Of a DNA stretch of 64,000 bases, positions 49,233-58,302 are shown piece by piece. The notes below the pieces were generated by a model, which made no database searches, was not told where the DNA came from, and saw only the letters and a program-made list of their open reading frames with translations. Source of the DNA: an uncultured Aequorivita sp. (GTDB lineage Bacteria > Bacteroidota > Bacteroidia > Flavobacteriales > Flavobacteriaceae); assembly GCA_937125455.1 (NCBI GenBank), contig CAKZLK010000016.1, positions 124,001-188,000 of the forward strand, read 5' to 3'. Position numbers and translations under genes: made by a program. The first letter of the stretch is position 1; each line of letters begins with the position of its first letter.

Positions 49233-50873
49233 ATGCAAGAGCCTTTAAAAAAACTAATCCAAGGAATTTCAATATGTTGCGCCATTCTTATTTTGTTCGC
49301 TTGTGAGAATAATGTAGAATCGGAAAAAGACCATCTCGTTTTCCGTTATAACGAGCACGGCAATATCCCAACCTTAGATCCCGCATTTGCAAGAAACCCA
49401 CAAGCCATTTGGCCCGACAATCAACTTTATAATGGTTTGGTACAATTGGACGATTCCTTAAATATAATACCCGATATTGCAAAAAATTGGGGCATAAACG
49501 ATTCAACCTATACTTACACTTTTTTTCTAAGGAACGATGTTTACTTTCATCAAAATAAAGCCTTCGCACAAAAAGGACTTCACACTCCAACACGATATAC
49601 TCGAAAGGTTGTCGCCCAAGATTTTGTTTACAGTTTTGATAGATTGACGGATGAAAAAATAGCTTCATCAGGAAGTTGGGTGATGAATTATGTGGAAAGC
49701 TATAAAGCAGAAAATGATACTACGTTGGTTATCCAATTAAAGCAACCATTTCCTGCATTTTTAGGATTGCTTTCCATGCGCTATTGCTCGGTTGTCCCGA
49801 AAGAGGCTGTGGAGTTTTATGGCAATGAATTCCGAAGAAATCCAGTGGGAACCGGTCCTTTTCAATTTAAAATGTGGGAAGAAAACGTGAAACTCATTTT
49901 TAGAAAAAACCCACTTTACTTTGAAAGAGATGAAAATGGCAATAAGCTACCGTATTTAGAAGCAGTTGCAATCACATTCTTACCGGATAAACAAAGTGAA
50001 TTTTTGCAATTTGCTCAAGGAAAGCTTGACTTTATTTCAGGTCTCGACGGAAGCTACAAAGATGAATTATTGACTACGCATGGGAAGTTACAGCCAAAAT
50101 ATCAAAACTGGGCATATATGATTACTGGGCCCTATTTAAATACGGAATATCTCGGTTTTTTTCTTGACGCCAAAACACCCGAAATAAAGAGTAAAGCATT
50201 GCGTCAGGCTGTAAACTATGGTTTTGACCGTCAAAAAATGGTTACATATCTTCGCAATGGCGTAGGTATTCCTGCTATCCATGGATTTATTCCGAAAGGA
50301 TTACCTGGCTATACTGAAATTGATGGATATACCTATCAGCCCGAAAAAGCAAAACAATTAATTGAGCAATATAAAACGGAAACGGGAGATGATAATCCTG
50401 AAATAACCATTGGCACAAATAGTCAATATTTAGATTTATGTGAATATGTGCAGCGTGAGCTTGAAAAATTAGGAATTACGGTAACAATAGATGTGATGCC
50501 GCCTTCCACACTTAGACAAATGAAAAGCAGCGGCGAGCTTGATATTTTTCGAGCCAGCTGGATTGCTGATTATCCAGATGCCGAAAACTATCTTTCGCTA
50601 TTTTACAGTCCTAATTTTGCGCCAAACGGACCAAATTATATGCATTTTAAAAGTGCTGTGTTTGATAGTATCTACGAAAAATCACTTACTATTTCAAATA
50701 TAGAAAAACGTAAGCTTCTATACAGTAAAATGGATTCATTGGTAATTGAACAAGCGCCCATAGTTCCGCTGTTTTATGATATGGCAGTCCGGTTTGTGAA
50801 TAAAAAAGTATCGGGACTCGGCATTAATCCACAGAATTTTTTGGTTTTGAAACGCGTGAAGAAAACAAAATAA
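49233..50873 (+). CDS. ABC transporter substrate-binding lipoprotein, peptide family (SBP_bac_5)
   Basis: The protein has 546 residues from the ATG at 49233. A lipobox (LILFAC, Cys24) is followed by a large periplasmic-binding domain of the DppA/OppA cluster C type: NIPTLDPAFARNPQAIWPDNQLYNGLVQLD, DFVYSFDRLTDEK, NPVGTGPFQFKMWEENVKLIFRKNPLYFE, KALRQAVNYGFDRQKMV and the late segment FRASWIADYPDAENYLSLFYSPN. This type usually delivers oligopeptides. No permease or ATPase gene is adjacent, so its partners must be elsewhere. Confidence 0.9.
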   Translation: MQEPLKKLIQGISICCAILILFACENNVESEKDHLVFRYNEHGNIPTLDPAFARNPQAIWPDNQLYNGLVQLDDSLNIIPDIAKNWGINDSTYTYTFFLRNDVYFHQNKAFAQKGLHTPTRYTRKVVAQDFVYSFDRLTDEKIASSGSWVMNYVESYKAENDTTLVIQLKQPFPAFLGLLSMRYCSVVPKEAVEFYGNEFRRNPVGTGPFQFKMWEENVKLIFRKNPLYFERDENGNKLPYLEAVAITFLPDKQSEFLQFAQGKLDFISGLDGSYKDELLTTHGKLQPKYQNWAYMITGPYLNTEYLGFFLDAKTPEIKSKALRQAVNYGFDRQKMVTYLRNGVGIPAIHGFIPKGLPGYTEIDGYTYQPEKAKQLIEQYKTETGDDNPEITIGTNSQYLDLCEYVQRELEKLGITVTIDVMPPSTLRQMKSSGELDIFRASWIADYPDAENYLSLFYSPNFAPNGPNYMHFKSAVFDSIYEKSLTISNIEKRKLLYSKMDSLVIEQAPIVPLFYDMAVRFVNKKVSGLGINPQNFLVLKRVKKTK

Positions 50874-50950
50874 TAATTTTAAGCCAATCAATTAGCTTCA
50901 TAAACCCTCTTCAAATTTTAAAAAAATGTTAAACTTAAAAAATTAATTAA

Positions 50951-50983
50951 TTAAACAAACGTTTAATTTAAACAAATGTTTAA
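50951..50983. promoter_or_regulatory. Tandem palindromic operators, probable TetR binding sites
   Basis: Two palindromes of the same design, TTAAAC-AAAC-GTTTAA (50951-50966) and TTAAAC-AAAT-GTTTAA (50968-50983), have identical arms and lie 17 bases apart. The second overlaps the -7 box TAATTTTG at 50981-50988. A TetR gene starts 28 bases after them, so autorepression is the natural reading. Confidence 0.72.
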
Positions 50984-50988
50984 TTTTG
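50981..50988 (+). promoter_or_regulatory. -7 promoter box of the tetR-efflux operon
   Basis: TAATTTTG is an exact TAnnTTTG match and overlaps the right arm of the second operator palindrome by three bases. Confidence 0.55.
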
Positions 50989-51010
50989 TGCCGAAATTAA
51001 TAATTCGGTT

Positions 51011-51631
51011 ATGGAGTTGAACGAAAAACAGATTCAAATTTTAGAGGTCGCCGAAAAGCTATTTGCAGAAAATGGTTTTGACGGGACTTCAGTCCGACAG
51101 ATTGCAAAAGAGGCAGATGTTAATGTGGCAATGATTTCATATTACTTCGGAAGCAAAGAGAAAATGCTTGAAGTACTTTTGGGTTATAGAATGGCCGATT
51201 TTAAAATCCAATTAGAGTCAATTCTTTCTAAAAAAACAAGTTATCCCGAAAAAATAGATGAAATAGTTGCTTTTGTTGTGATGCGGATTCACAAAAATCG
51301 ACGCACACATAAAATAGTAAACCTTGAATACTCAAAGGATTCGAGAAGCATCAATTTTGAAAAGTACCTTCAACAAAAAGATGAAAACTACAGAGTAATT
51401 GAAGCCTTCGTAAAACAGGGACAAGAAGAAGGCGTTTTTTCAAAAAAAGTGAATATTCCGCTTATAATCCCGACAATTATGGGCACCTACTTCCATTTTT
51501 ATTACAACAAACGATTCTACACATCATTACATAATCTAACGGATGAAATCTCACTCGATGAATTTGTCCACACAACCCTTACAAAACACATTCAACAAAC
51601 CATAAAAGCGCTACTTACTTATGCGAATTAA
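51011..51631 (+). CDS. TetR/AcrR family transcriptional regulator
   Basis: The protein has 206 residues. The N-terminal helix-turn-helix (residues 5-55) reads KQIQILEVAEKLFAENGFDGTSVRQIAKEADVNVAMISYYFGSKEKMLEVLL, a textbook TetR DNA-binding domain. The helical C-terminal domain (60-206) binds an unknown ligand and forms the dimer. The gene is first in an operon with TolC, HlyD and MFS genes, overlapping the next by 11 bases. Two palindromes in its promoter make it the likely repressor of the efflux system. Confidence 0.92.
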   Translation: MELNEKQIQILEVAEKLFAENGFDGTSVRQIAKEADVNVAMISYYFGSKEKMLEVLLGYRMADFKIQLESILSKKTSYPEKIDEIVAFVVMRIHKNRRTHKIVNLEYSKDSRSINFEKYLQQKDENYRVIEAFVKQGQEEGVFSKKVNIPLIIPTIMGTYFHFYYNKRFYTSLHNLTDEISLDEFVHTTLTKHIQQTIKALLTYAN

Positions 51632-52928
51632 ATTTTTATTACTCTCCCTTTTAATTTTGGGAAGTGCAAATATAAAAGCCCAACAAAAAAGACAACTTAC
51701 CCTGGATGATGCTGTTAATATAGCACTTCAGAATAGTGATGCTTCTAAAATTTCTGATGCAAAAGTTACTTCTGCCGAAGGTCAACTGAACGTTACCAAA
51801 AATCTTCAGTATCCAGATGTTGACATTTCTGGGCAATACCGATATTTAACGGGTGCAGATGTTAAATTGAAGACGCTAACTAGCGATAGTACTAGTGGCG
51901 GAATAGCTCAACCAAATGTAAATAGTTTGCTTTTGGGGCAAGCGAATGTTTCTATGCCGATTTTTTCAGGTTTTAAATTGAAAAATACTATTAAAGCTAC
52001 TGAAAATCAATTTAAAGCAGCACAATTCAACGCTAAAAACGAAAAGGAGCAGATTGCACTGCAAGCTATTCATGATTACTTGAATCTTTATAAAGCCAAG
52101 AAGACCATAGAGCTAGTGCAGGAAAATCTGAAAAGTGCCCAACAGCGCGTAACCGATTTTTCAAATATGGAAGAAAACGGACTGCTGGCTCGCAATGATC
52201 TTTTAAAAGCGAAACTTCAGCAATCTAATATTGAAATAAGTCTCGAGGAAGCAAAAAAGAATGAACGCATTCTAAACTACACATTAGCGGTTACTCTAAA
52301 GCTTCCCGAAAATACGGTAATAGAAACCATAGATACCAATTTTGGAAATGTTTCCGGTTTAATTTCATCTGAAATTACGCGTAATGATCTACAAGCACTT
52401 CAATTTCAGGAAAAAGCTGCTAAAAATAAGATAAAAGTAGCCAAAAGTGCATACTATCCTTCCTTAGCATTGATAGGCGGTTATATTGCTTTGGATCTAA
52501 ATAATTTGCTTACCGTTTCAAACGCTATGAATATTGGAGTTGGGGTTTCGTATAATCTTTCAAATCTTTTCAAAACAAAAAGTGATGTAAAACTTGCAAA
52601 AAGCAAAGTGCAGGAAATGGAATATACAGTAAGTATGATTTCCGATAAAATAAAAGTTCAGGTTGAAAACGCAAAACAGGAATATGAGCTTTCACAGAAA
52701 AAATTTGAAGTTTACACCCAATCAGAAGAGCAGGCAATTGAAAATTACCGCATTGTAAAAGATAAATACAACAACGGACTTTCTGACACAAATGATTTGC
52801 TCGAGGCCGATGTGCAGCAACTTCAAGCCAAAATAAATTTAGCATACGCACAGGCAAATATTACCCAAAAATATTACGAACTGCTTACCGCAAAAGGAGT
52901 TTTAACCAATCAATTCAACCAAAAATAA
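51621..52928 (+). CDS. TolC-family outer-membrane efflux protein
   Basis: The protein has 435 residues. A signal peptide (to NIKAQ, about residue 20) is followed by two outer membrane factor repeats: LTLDDAVNIALQNSDASKISDAKVTSAEGQLNVTKNLQYPDVDISGQY, and later ALQFQEKAAKNKIKVAKSAYYPSLALIGGYIAL. Long helices contain YRIVKDKYNNGLSDTNDLLEADVQ. It forms the trimeric channel of the tripartite pump encoded with the two genes downstream. Confidence 0.93.
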   Translation: MRIKFLLLSLLILGSANIKAQQKRQLTLDDAVNIALQNSDASKISDAKVTSAEGQLNVTKNLQYPDVDISGQYRYLTGADVKLKTLTSDSTSGGIAQPNVNSLLLGQANVSMPIFSGFKLKNTIKATENQFKAAQFNAKNEKEQIALQAIHDYLNLYKAKKTIELVQENLKSAQQRVTDFSNMEENGLLARNDLLKAKLQQSNIEISLEEAKKNERILNYTLAVTLKLPENTVIETIDTNFGNVSGLISSEITRNDLQALQFQEKAAKNKIKVAKSAYYPSLALIGGYIALDLNNLLTVSNAMNIGVGVSYNLSNLFKTKSDVKLAKSKVQEMEYTVSMISDKIKVQVENAKQEYELSQKKFEVYTQSEEQAIENYRIVKDKYNNGLSDTNDLLEADVQQLQAKINLAYAQANITQKYYELLTAKGVLTNQFNQK

Positions 52929-52940
52929 TTTTTAATTGCA

Positions 52941-54023
52941 ATGGAACAAAAGAAAAAAACAAATAAGAAGTTTATTATAATCATTTCAACTTTTGTGTTT
53001 ATAGGGCTTGTTTACGGAGGTTATAAATTTATTCACTCACTTTCCCACGAAAGTACGGATGATGCTCAGGTTGAAGCAAATATGAATTCAATTATTCCCC
53101 ACGTAGGCGGCTATATAAGTAAAGTATATGTAACCGATAACCAAAAAGTAAAGAAAGGTGATACACTTTTTACCATAGACCAGAATGACTATTTAATAAA
53201 GCTCGAACAAGCAAAAGCACAACTAGCCGCTGCCGAAAGTCAAGTAAATGTAGCTGAGGCGAGCATTGGTTCATACCGTGCAAACGCTGCAGCTTCAAAC
53301 GCTCAAGTTACTTCAGCAGGTGGAAATATTGAAACCGCACGCATAAAACTTGGTCGCGCAACAAGTGATTTTAAAAGATACCAAAATCTTTATTCAAATC
53401 ATTCAATAACTGCACAGCAATATGAGCAAGCTTTAGCTGCAAAAGAAGAAGCCGAAAATCAGTTAAAGATTCTTCAAAGCCAACAGAAAGCTGCTTCAAG
53501 TCAGAGCAGTGCTGCAAATTCGCAGACTACGATTTCAGAAAAGCAAGTGAACGTTGCTGAGGCAAATGTAAAAAGCGCACAGGCAATGGTTGATGCGGCA
53601 AAATTGAATTTAGATTACACAGTTGTTCTTGCTCCAATTGACGGGCAATTGAGCGAAGTGGGCATACAACCCGGACAATTTGTTCAACCGGGACAGTCAC
53701 TGTTTTATTTGGTGAATACTGAAAATAAATGGGTTGTTGCAAATTTTAAGGAAACTCAGTTAGATAAAATGCGGATTGGCCAAAAAGTAACTATAGAAAT
53801 AGATGCTTATCCTGGCGAAGACTTTGAAGGTACAATTACAAATTTCTCGCCAGCAACTGGCGCTAAATTTTCTCTATTGCCCCCAGACAATGCTACTGGA
53901 AACTTTGTAAAAACCATACAGCGGCTTCCCGTAAAAATTGAATTCACCAAAAATAATGATGTTGAAAAACTTGCGCTTTTACGTTCAGGAATGAACGTTG
54001 ACGTTGATGTTCACCTAAAATAG
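52941..54023 (+). CDS. HlyD/EmrA-family membrane fusion protein
   Basis: The protein has 360 residues. One membrane span (about residues 10-28, FIIIISTFVFIGLVYGGYK) is followed by the entry motif STDDAQVEANMNSIIPHVGGYISKVYVTDNQKVKKGDTLFTID of EmrA-type adaptors. A long coiled coil rich in A, Q, S and N (about 85-225) comes next, then the lipoyl return LDYTVVLAPIDGQLSEVGIQPGQFVQPGQSLFYLV and a beta-barrel domain. It bridges the MFS pump and the TolC channel. Confidence 0.93.
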   Translation: MEQKKKTNKKFIIIISTFVFIGLVYGGYKFIHSLSHESTDDAQVEANMNSIIPHVGGYISKVYVTDNQKVKKGDTLFTIDQNDYLIKLEQAKAQLAAAESQVNVAEASIGSYRANAAASNAQVTSAGGNIETARIKLGRATSDFKRYQNLYSNHSITAQQYEQALAAKEEAENQLKILQSQQKAASSQSSAANSQTTISEKQVNVAEANVKSAQAMVDAAKLNLDYTVVLAPIDGQLSEVGIQPGQFVQPGQSLFYLVNTENKWVVANFKETQLDKMRIGQKVTIEIDAYPGEDFEGTITNFSPATGAKFSLLPPDNATGNFVKTIQRLPVKIEFTKNNDVEKLALLRSGMNVDVDVHLK

Positions 54024-54025
54024 TT

Positions 54026-55606
54026 ATGCAGGAAAAAGAAGAAGACAGTCTGGTAGAATATGGTGCCAGACGTGTAATCATTACAATTACCGCAGTTTTA
54101 TGCGCGCTTTTGGAGATAATTGATACAACCATTGTAAATGTTGCTCTAAATGATATGCGCGGTAGTTTGGGAGCAACGTTAACCGATATTGCTTGGGTAA
54201 TTACCGCATACGCTATTGCAAACGTGATTGTAATACCCATGACTAGCTGGCTTTCAAAGCAGTTTGGAAGAAGAAATTACTTTGCAGCTTCTATCGTTAT
54301 TTTCACAGTTGCTTCTTTTCTCTGCGGAAATGCCACAAATATTTGGGAATTGGTTGCCTTTCGCTTTATTCAAGGTTTGGGAGGAGGTGCGCTTTTAGTA
54401 ACTGCACAAACAATTATTACAGAAAGTTATCCTATTGCAAAACGAGGAATGGCACAAGCTATTTATGGAATGGGCGTAATTGTTGGTCCGACTTTAGGAC
54501 CGCCGTTAGGAGGTTATTTGGTTGACAATTTTTCGTGGCCTTATATTTTTTACATTAATATTCCTATTGGAATTATCGCTACCCTTTTAACCATAGCATA
54601 CGTTCGAAGCCCGAAATATGGTGAAAAACTAAAAGTAAACCAAGTTGATTGGTGGGGGATTTTGTTTTTGGCTTCTTTCATTGGTTCGCTTCAATTTGTT
54701 TTGGAACACGGGCAACAGGACGACTGGTTCAACGACTCTTTGATTACTTCGTTAAGTGTAATTTCATTTTTCGGCTTGATTGCTTTCATTTGGCGCGAAA
54801 TGGTATATGAACATCCTATTGTTAATCTCCGGGTTTTACGGAACAACAACTTAATGATTGGAACCATAATGACTTTTATCTTAGGGTTTGGTCTTTATGG
54901 AACTACTTTTATTATTCCAATTTATACGCAATCAATTTTGGGCTGGACGGCTACCGACGCAGGTTTACTACTCATTCCAAGCTCAATAACCACCGGATTG
55001 ATGATGCCTATTATAGGAAAACTGATTGAACGCGGTGTACCACAAAAATACTTGGTGGCAGCTGGTTTTATAACGTTTTTCATTTTCAGCCTGTGGATGC
55101 ACAATTTAATGACGCCTGATACCGGAAGTGAACATTTATTTTGGCCACTAGTAGTTCGCGGAGTTGGTTTGGGGCTGTTATTTGTTCCTATTACCACTTT
55201 GGCACTTTCCACCTTAAAAGGAAAAGAAATTGGTGAAGGCGCTGCCTTTACAGGGATGATGCGCCAGTTGGGAGGTTCTTTTGGAATTGCGATTATAACT
55301 ACTATGATTTTCAGATTCAACCAACAACATCGTGTTGATTTAATACCAAGCCTCGATCCCACGAAACCAAATGTGCAAAATCGTATCCAGGGCTTGCAAC
55401 AAATGTTTATGGGAAAGGGTTTCAGCGCAAATGAAGCTTTGGCACGTGCCTATCAGGTCTTGGAAGGAACAATAACAGTTCAGGGAACAGTTTTAACGTA
55501 TATGGAAGTTTTCCTTTATATGGGGTTATTATTTCTATTTTGCGTTCCTTTTGTTCTTTTAATTAAGAAAGGTGCTGGAAAGGTTGATACTTCGGCCCTT
55601 CATTGA
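54026..55606 (+). CDS. DHA2-family MFS drug efflux transporter (EmrB/QacA type)
   Basis: This 526-residue proton-driven exporter has 14 predicted helices. DHA2 motifs are LLEIIDTTIVNVALNDMRGSLGATLTDIAWVITAYAIANVIVIP in helices 1-2, FIQGLGGGALL, and motif C as IYGMGVIVGPTLGPPLGGYLVD in helix 5. It follows the fusion-protein gene after 2 bases. With TolC and HlyD it forms an EmrAB-TolC-like tripartite pump; the substrates are unknown. Confidence 0.94.
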   Translation: MQEKEEDSLVEYGARRVIITITAVLCALLEIIDTTIVNVALNDMRGSLGATLTDIAWVITAYAIANVIVIPMTSWLSKQFGRRNYFAASIVIFTVASFLCGNATNIWELVAFRFIQGLGGGALLVTAQTIITESYPIAKRGMAQAIYGMGVIVGPTLGPPLGGYLVDNFSWPYIFYINIPIGIIATLLTIAYVRSPKYGEKLKVNQVDWWGILFLASFIGSLQFVLEHGQQDDWFNDSLITSLSVISFFGLIAFIWREMVYEHPIVNLRVLRNNNLMIGTIMTFILGFGLYGTTFIIPIYTQSILGWTATDAGLLLIPSSITTGLMMPIIGKLIERGVPQKYLVAAGFITFFIFSLWMHNLMTPDTGSEHLFWPLVVRGVGLGLLFVPITTLALSTLKGKEIGEGAAFTGMMRQLGGSFGIAIITTMIFRFNQQHRVDLIPSLDPTKPNVQNRIQGLQQMFMGKGFSANEALARAYQVLEGTITVQGTVLTYMEVFLYMGLLFLFCVPFVLLIKKGAGKVDTSALH

Positions 55607-55628
55607 ATGATTTTTTAGATAATTTATT

Positions 55629-55675
55629 TTTACATTTTTTTGTAAATTACTACTTGTAAATACAAAAAATGTAAA
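55629..55675. repeat. Imperfect 15-base inverted repeat between the efflux operon and the next gene
   Basis: TTTACA-T7-GTA at 55629-55644 is mirrored by TAC-A6-TGTAAA at 55661-55675, with a single bulged T and a 16-base loop. It may be an A/T-rich terminator of the efflux operon or an operator of the 93-residue gene that starts at 55678, three bases after the repeat. Confidence 0.6.
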
Positions 55676-55677
55676 CT

Positions 55678-55959
55678 ATGGGTTTCGGAGGTTCCGCTGC
55701 TGCAATGATACAGTCAATTCGCAATAACGCGAAACAACTGGCCAAACGAAATAATTATTTTGAAAAGGATGTTCCTTCAAAATATGGTACACCCACAAAA
55801 ATTGTTGATTACAAAAAAATGTCTCCCGCACAATTTGAGGCTTTCAAAAAAAAATTGAAGGAAAACGAATTACGCCGCCAAAAACATTTAGTAATTGTCT
55901 TCGGAAGTGTAATGCTTCTGATTATTTGCGTGTTGATTTACTTTTTATTTTACCACTAA
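55678..55959 (+). CDS. Small C-terminally membrane-anchored protein
   Basis: This 93-residue protein starts MGFGGSAAAMIQSIRNNAKQLAKR. It has a basic, helical soluble part of about 65 residues (KIVDYKKMSPAQFEAFKKKLKENELRRQKH) and a single membrane span at the C-terminus (about 69-91, LVIVFGSVMLLIICVLIYFLF), so the domain should face the cytoplasm. I recognise the pattern as widespread in flavobacteria but without a known function. Its stop overlaps that of the convergent gene. Confidence 0.68.
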   Translation: MGFGGSAAAMIQSIRNNAKQLAKRNNYFEKDVPSKYGTPTKIVDYKKMSPAQFEAFKKKLKENELRRQKHLVIVFGSVMLLIICVLIYFLFYH

Positions 55960-57131
55960 GATTTCCGCCACTTCGCAGTTTCTTCGAAAACATGTTCCAA
56001 AATCTCGGCGTCCATTGCTGAAAATTCAATATTTCTTCTGTCCATCACCACTTTTGCAACTTCAAAAGCTTTGTCGGTTTTATAGGTTGTAAAACCACCG
56101 CTTCCGCCCCAACTGAAACTTGGTACATAATTCCGGGGGAAACCGCTTCCGAAGATATTAGCGCTCACACCTACAACCGTTCCCGTATTAAACATAGTAT
56201 TGATGCCGCATTTACTGTGATCGCCCATCATTAAACCGCAAAATTGCAGTCCAGTTCTGGCAAAACCTTCAGTTTCATAATCCCAAAGCCGCACTTCGGC
56301 ATAATTATTTTTTAAGTTGGATGTATTAGTGTCAGCACCCAAATTGCACCATTCCCCCAAAACGGAATTCCCCAAAAATCCATCGTGGCCTTTGTTTGAA
56401 TATCCAAAAATAACCGAATTGTTCACTTCTCCCCCAACCTTACTGTGTGGTCCAATTGTGGTGTTTGTATAAATCTTGGCTCCCATTTTCAAAGTGGAAT
56501 GTTCACACAACGCAAAAGGTCCCCGAACCAACGAACCCTCCATGATTTCAGCATCTTTGCCTATATAAATTGGCCCTTCGGAAGCATTTAAGGTGCAAAA
56601 TTCAATTCTGGCTCCTTCTTCAATAAAAATATTCTCCGGATTTTTTGACCAAACGCCATCGGGTATAGGTTGAGATTCGCGCTCTTTAGTAAGCATTTCA
56701 AAGTCTCGTTTTATGGCTTCGCCGTTTTTTGAAAAGATATCCCAAGTGTGTTCTATTCTCAAAACATCGTTGTGTTCGTATTGAATGATATCAAAGGTTT
56801 CAAAATCTACTTCCTGACCTTCGGTTGTAAAAAAGGCTATGGGTTCGTCGTCAAAAAAAACGGCTTGATTTTCTTCTAAGCCTTTAATAATGTTCACCAA
56901 GTTTTCCGAAGGAAGAAAAGAAGCGTTTATAAGAATATTCTTTTCGAGCTCCAAAAAGGGATACTTTTCTGAAAGATAATCTTCAGTAACCGTAGTTGTG
57001 GTAAAACCCAAAAGGTGTTCCCATTTTTCACGAATAGTCAAAATTCCCACTCGAATATCTGCCACTGGCCGTGTAAATGTGAAAGGCAACAATTGGTTAC
57101 GAACGTTTCCGTCAAAGAGAATGTAGTTCAT
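55956..57131 (-). CDS. GlmU-like protein: nucleotidyltransferase-like domain plus left-handed beta-helix
   Basis: The protein has 391 residues. The N-terminal about 150 residues (NYILFDGNVRNQLLPFTFTRPVADIRVGILTIREKWEHLL) resemble a sugar nucleotidyltransferase fold but lack the glycine-rich GxGTRM signature, so transferase activity is doubtful. Residues about 165-350 are hexapeptide repeats (IFIEEGARIEFCTLNASEGPIYIGKDAEIMEGSLVRG, IYTNTTIGPHSKVGGEV, VIFGYSNKGHDGFLGNSVLGEW) of a beta-helix acyltransferase. The family is typical of Bacteroidota and its role in envelope sugar metabolism is unproven. Confidence 0.82.
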   Translation of the reverse strand: MNYILFDGNVRNQLLPFTFTRPVADIRVGILTIREKWEHLLGFTTTTVTEDYLSEKYPFLELEKNILINASFLPSENLVNIIKGLEENQAVFFDDEPIAFFTTEGQEVDFETFDIIQYEHNDVLRIEHTWDIFSKNGEAIKRDFEMLTKERESQPIPDGVWSKNPENIFIEEGARIEFCTLNASEGPIYIGKDAEIMEGSLVRGPFALCEHSTLKMGAKIYTNTTIGPHSKVGGEVNNSVIFGYSNKGHDGFLGNSVLGEWCNLGADTNTSNLKNNYAEVRLWDYETEGFARTGLQFCGLMMGDHSKCGINTMFNTGTVVGVSANIFGSGFPRNYVPSFSWGGSGGFTTYKTDKAFEVAKVVMDRRNIEFSAMDAEILEHVFEETAKWRKS

Positions 57132-57236
57132 TTTCAGTTAAAGGTTATGAGCTCAGAGTTATGAAGTATGTGTTTTGCTTATTCAATATTACAGAAAAAT
57201 CAGCAATCAACAATCGTTAATTGGCAATCTAAAATC

Positions 57237-57266
57237 AAAAAGCCCTCGATTTCTCGAAGGCTTTTG
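57237..57266 (-). terminator. Intrinsic terminator after rpmE2
   Basis: The hairpin pairs 57238-57244 with 57259-57265 (AAAAGCC / GGCTTTT), with an inner TCGA stem, downstream of the L31 gene on the minus strand. Confidence 0.75.
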
Positions 57267-57288
57267 TATGTTTTTGTAAGAAAGAAGA

Positions 57289-57573
57289 TTACTCTTCAGT
57301 TTTTGCTTCTTCTTTTTTTGCAGGTTTTTTAAACTTGTCGTATTTGTTTTTGAATTTGTCAATACGTCCCGCAGTATCGATAAGTTTTGCTTTTCCGGTA
57401 TAAAAAGGGTGTGAAGATCGCGAAATCTCCATCTTTACCAAAGGGTATTCAACACCATCAACTTCGATAGTTTCTCTAGTATCTGCAGTTGATTTTGTAA
57501 GGAATACATCTTCATTGCTCATATCCTTAAAAGCAACTATTCTATAATTTTCTGGGTGGATACCTTTTTTCAT
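57289..57573 (-). CDS. rpmE2: 50S ribosomal protein L31, type B
   Basis: The protein has 94 residues: [20 protein letters not shown], then [47 protein letters not shown], the type B L31 sequence. It has no cysteines, so it is the zinc-free form. A Lys/Glu tail ([13 protein letters not shown]) extends beyond the core. It is a single-gene unit. Confidence 0.95.
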   Translation of the reverse strand: MKKGIHPENYRIVAFKDMSNEDVFLTKSTADTRETIEVDGVEYPLVKMEISRSSHPFYTGKAKLIDTAGRIDKFKNKYDKFKKPAKKEEAKTEE

Positions 57574-57721
57574 CTCTGTAATTGTAATATTATTATTTAA
57601 AATGCACTCTTCCGACCTTTCGGAATTGAGTTTGCAAATTTAATTATTAATTGCAAATTAGCAACAAAATAACACACTTTTTTAATTCATTTCAAAATCA
57701 CTAGCAAATGTAACGTTTTGC

Positions 57722-57729
57722 TATCTTTG
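57722..57729 (+). promoter_or_regulatory. Putative -7 promoter box
   Basis: TATCTTTG is an exact TAnnTTTG match 34 bases before the DUF4199 gene. Confidence 0.5.
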
Positions 57730-57763
57730 TTTACTAACAACCTGAACCAAAAAATTATTAAAA

Positions 57764-58294
57764 ATGGAAACACAAACAGCTTCAATTAAAAAAATAGCAC
57801 TGAACTATGGTGTGCTATTAGCCTTACTTTCAATTGTTTTACAGGTAATATCATATGTATTAGATGCGCATATTGATCGACCATGGTGGCTTACCGTTTT
57901 ACAGTTATTAATTTCAGTAGGAGTTATTACATATGGTATAAAAGCATATAAAACTGAAAACGCTGGTTTTCTTACAATAGGGCAAGCATTAAAAGCTGGT
58001 TTAGCCATTAGTTTAGTAGCTGGTATAATTGCTGTTGTTTTCAATTATATTTTCATGAATTATATCGATCCTGATTTTGTTCAAAAAACATTAGATTTTT
58101 CTAGGGAGCAAATGATTGAAAAAAATCCAAATATGCCACAAGAACAAATTGATACAGCAATGAGCATGTCTGCTAAGTTTATGTCTCCGCTAATTATGTC
58201 TGCTTTTGCAATGATTGCTACTTTGTTTTTTGGCTTTATAATTTCCTTATTTGCAGGATTAATTATGAAGAAAAATCCACCACAACAACTATAA
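57764..58294 (+). CDS. DUF4199 family membrane protein
   Basis: The protein has 176 residues with four predicted spans: residues 13-34 (VLLALLSIVLQVISYVL), 41-60, 72-96 (AGLAISLVAGIIAVVFNYIF) and 144-168. An acidic/Met-rich loop between spans 3 and 4 reads DFSREQMIEKNPNMPQEQIDTAMSMSAKF. The layout and TIGQALKAGLAISLVAGI match DUF4199 of Bacteroidota. It precedes the GT2 gene by 8 bases, a pairing that suggests a shared envelope role. Confidence 0.85.
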   Translation: METQTASIKKIALNYGVLLALLSIVLQVISYVLDAHIDRPWWLTVLQLLISVGVITYGIKAYKTENAGFLTIGQALKAGLAISLVAGIIAVVFNYIFMNYIDPDFVQKTLDFSREQMIEKNPNMPQEQIDTAMSMSAKFMSPLIMSAFAMIATLFFGFIISLFAGLIMKKNPPQQL

Positions 58295-58302
58295 TTACTT
58301 GA

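Noticed and set aside
49172-49285. N-terminal extension of mtaB into the lipoprotein gene
   Set aside because: It would overlap the lipoprotein coding start and its promoter, and the residues do not fit MtaB.
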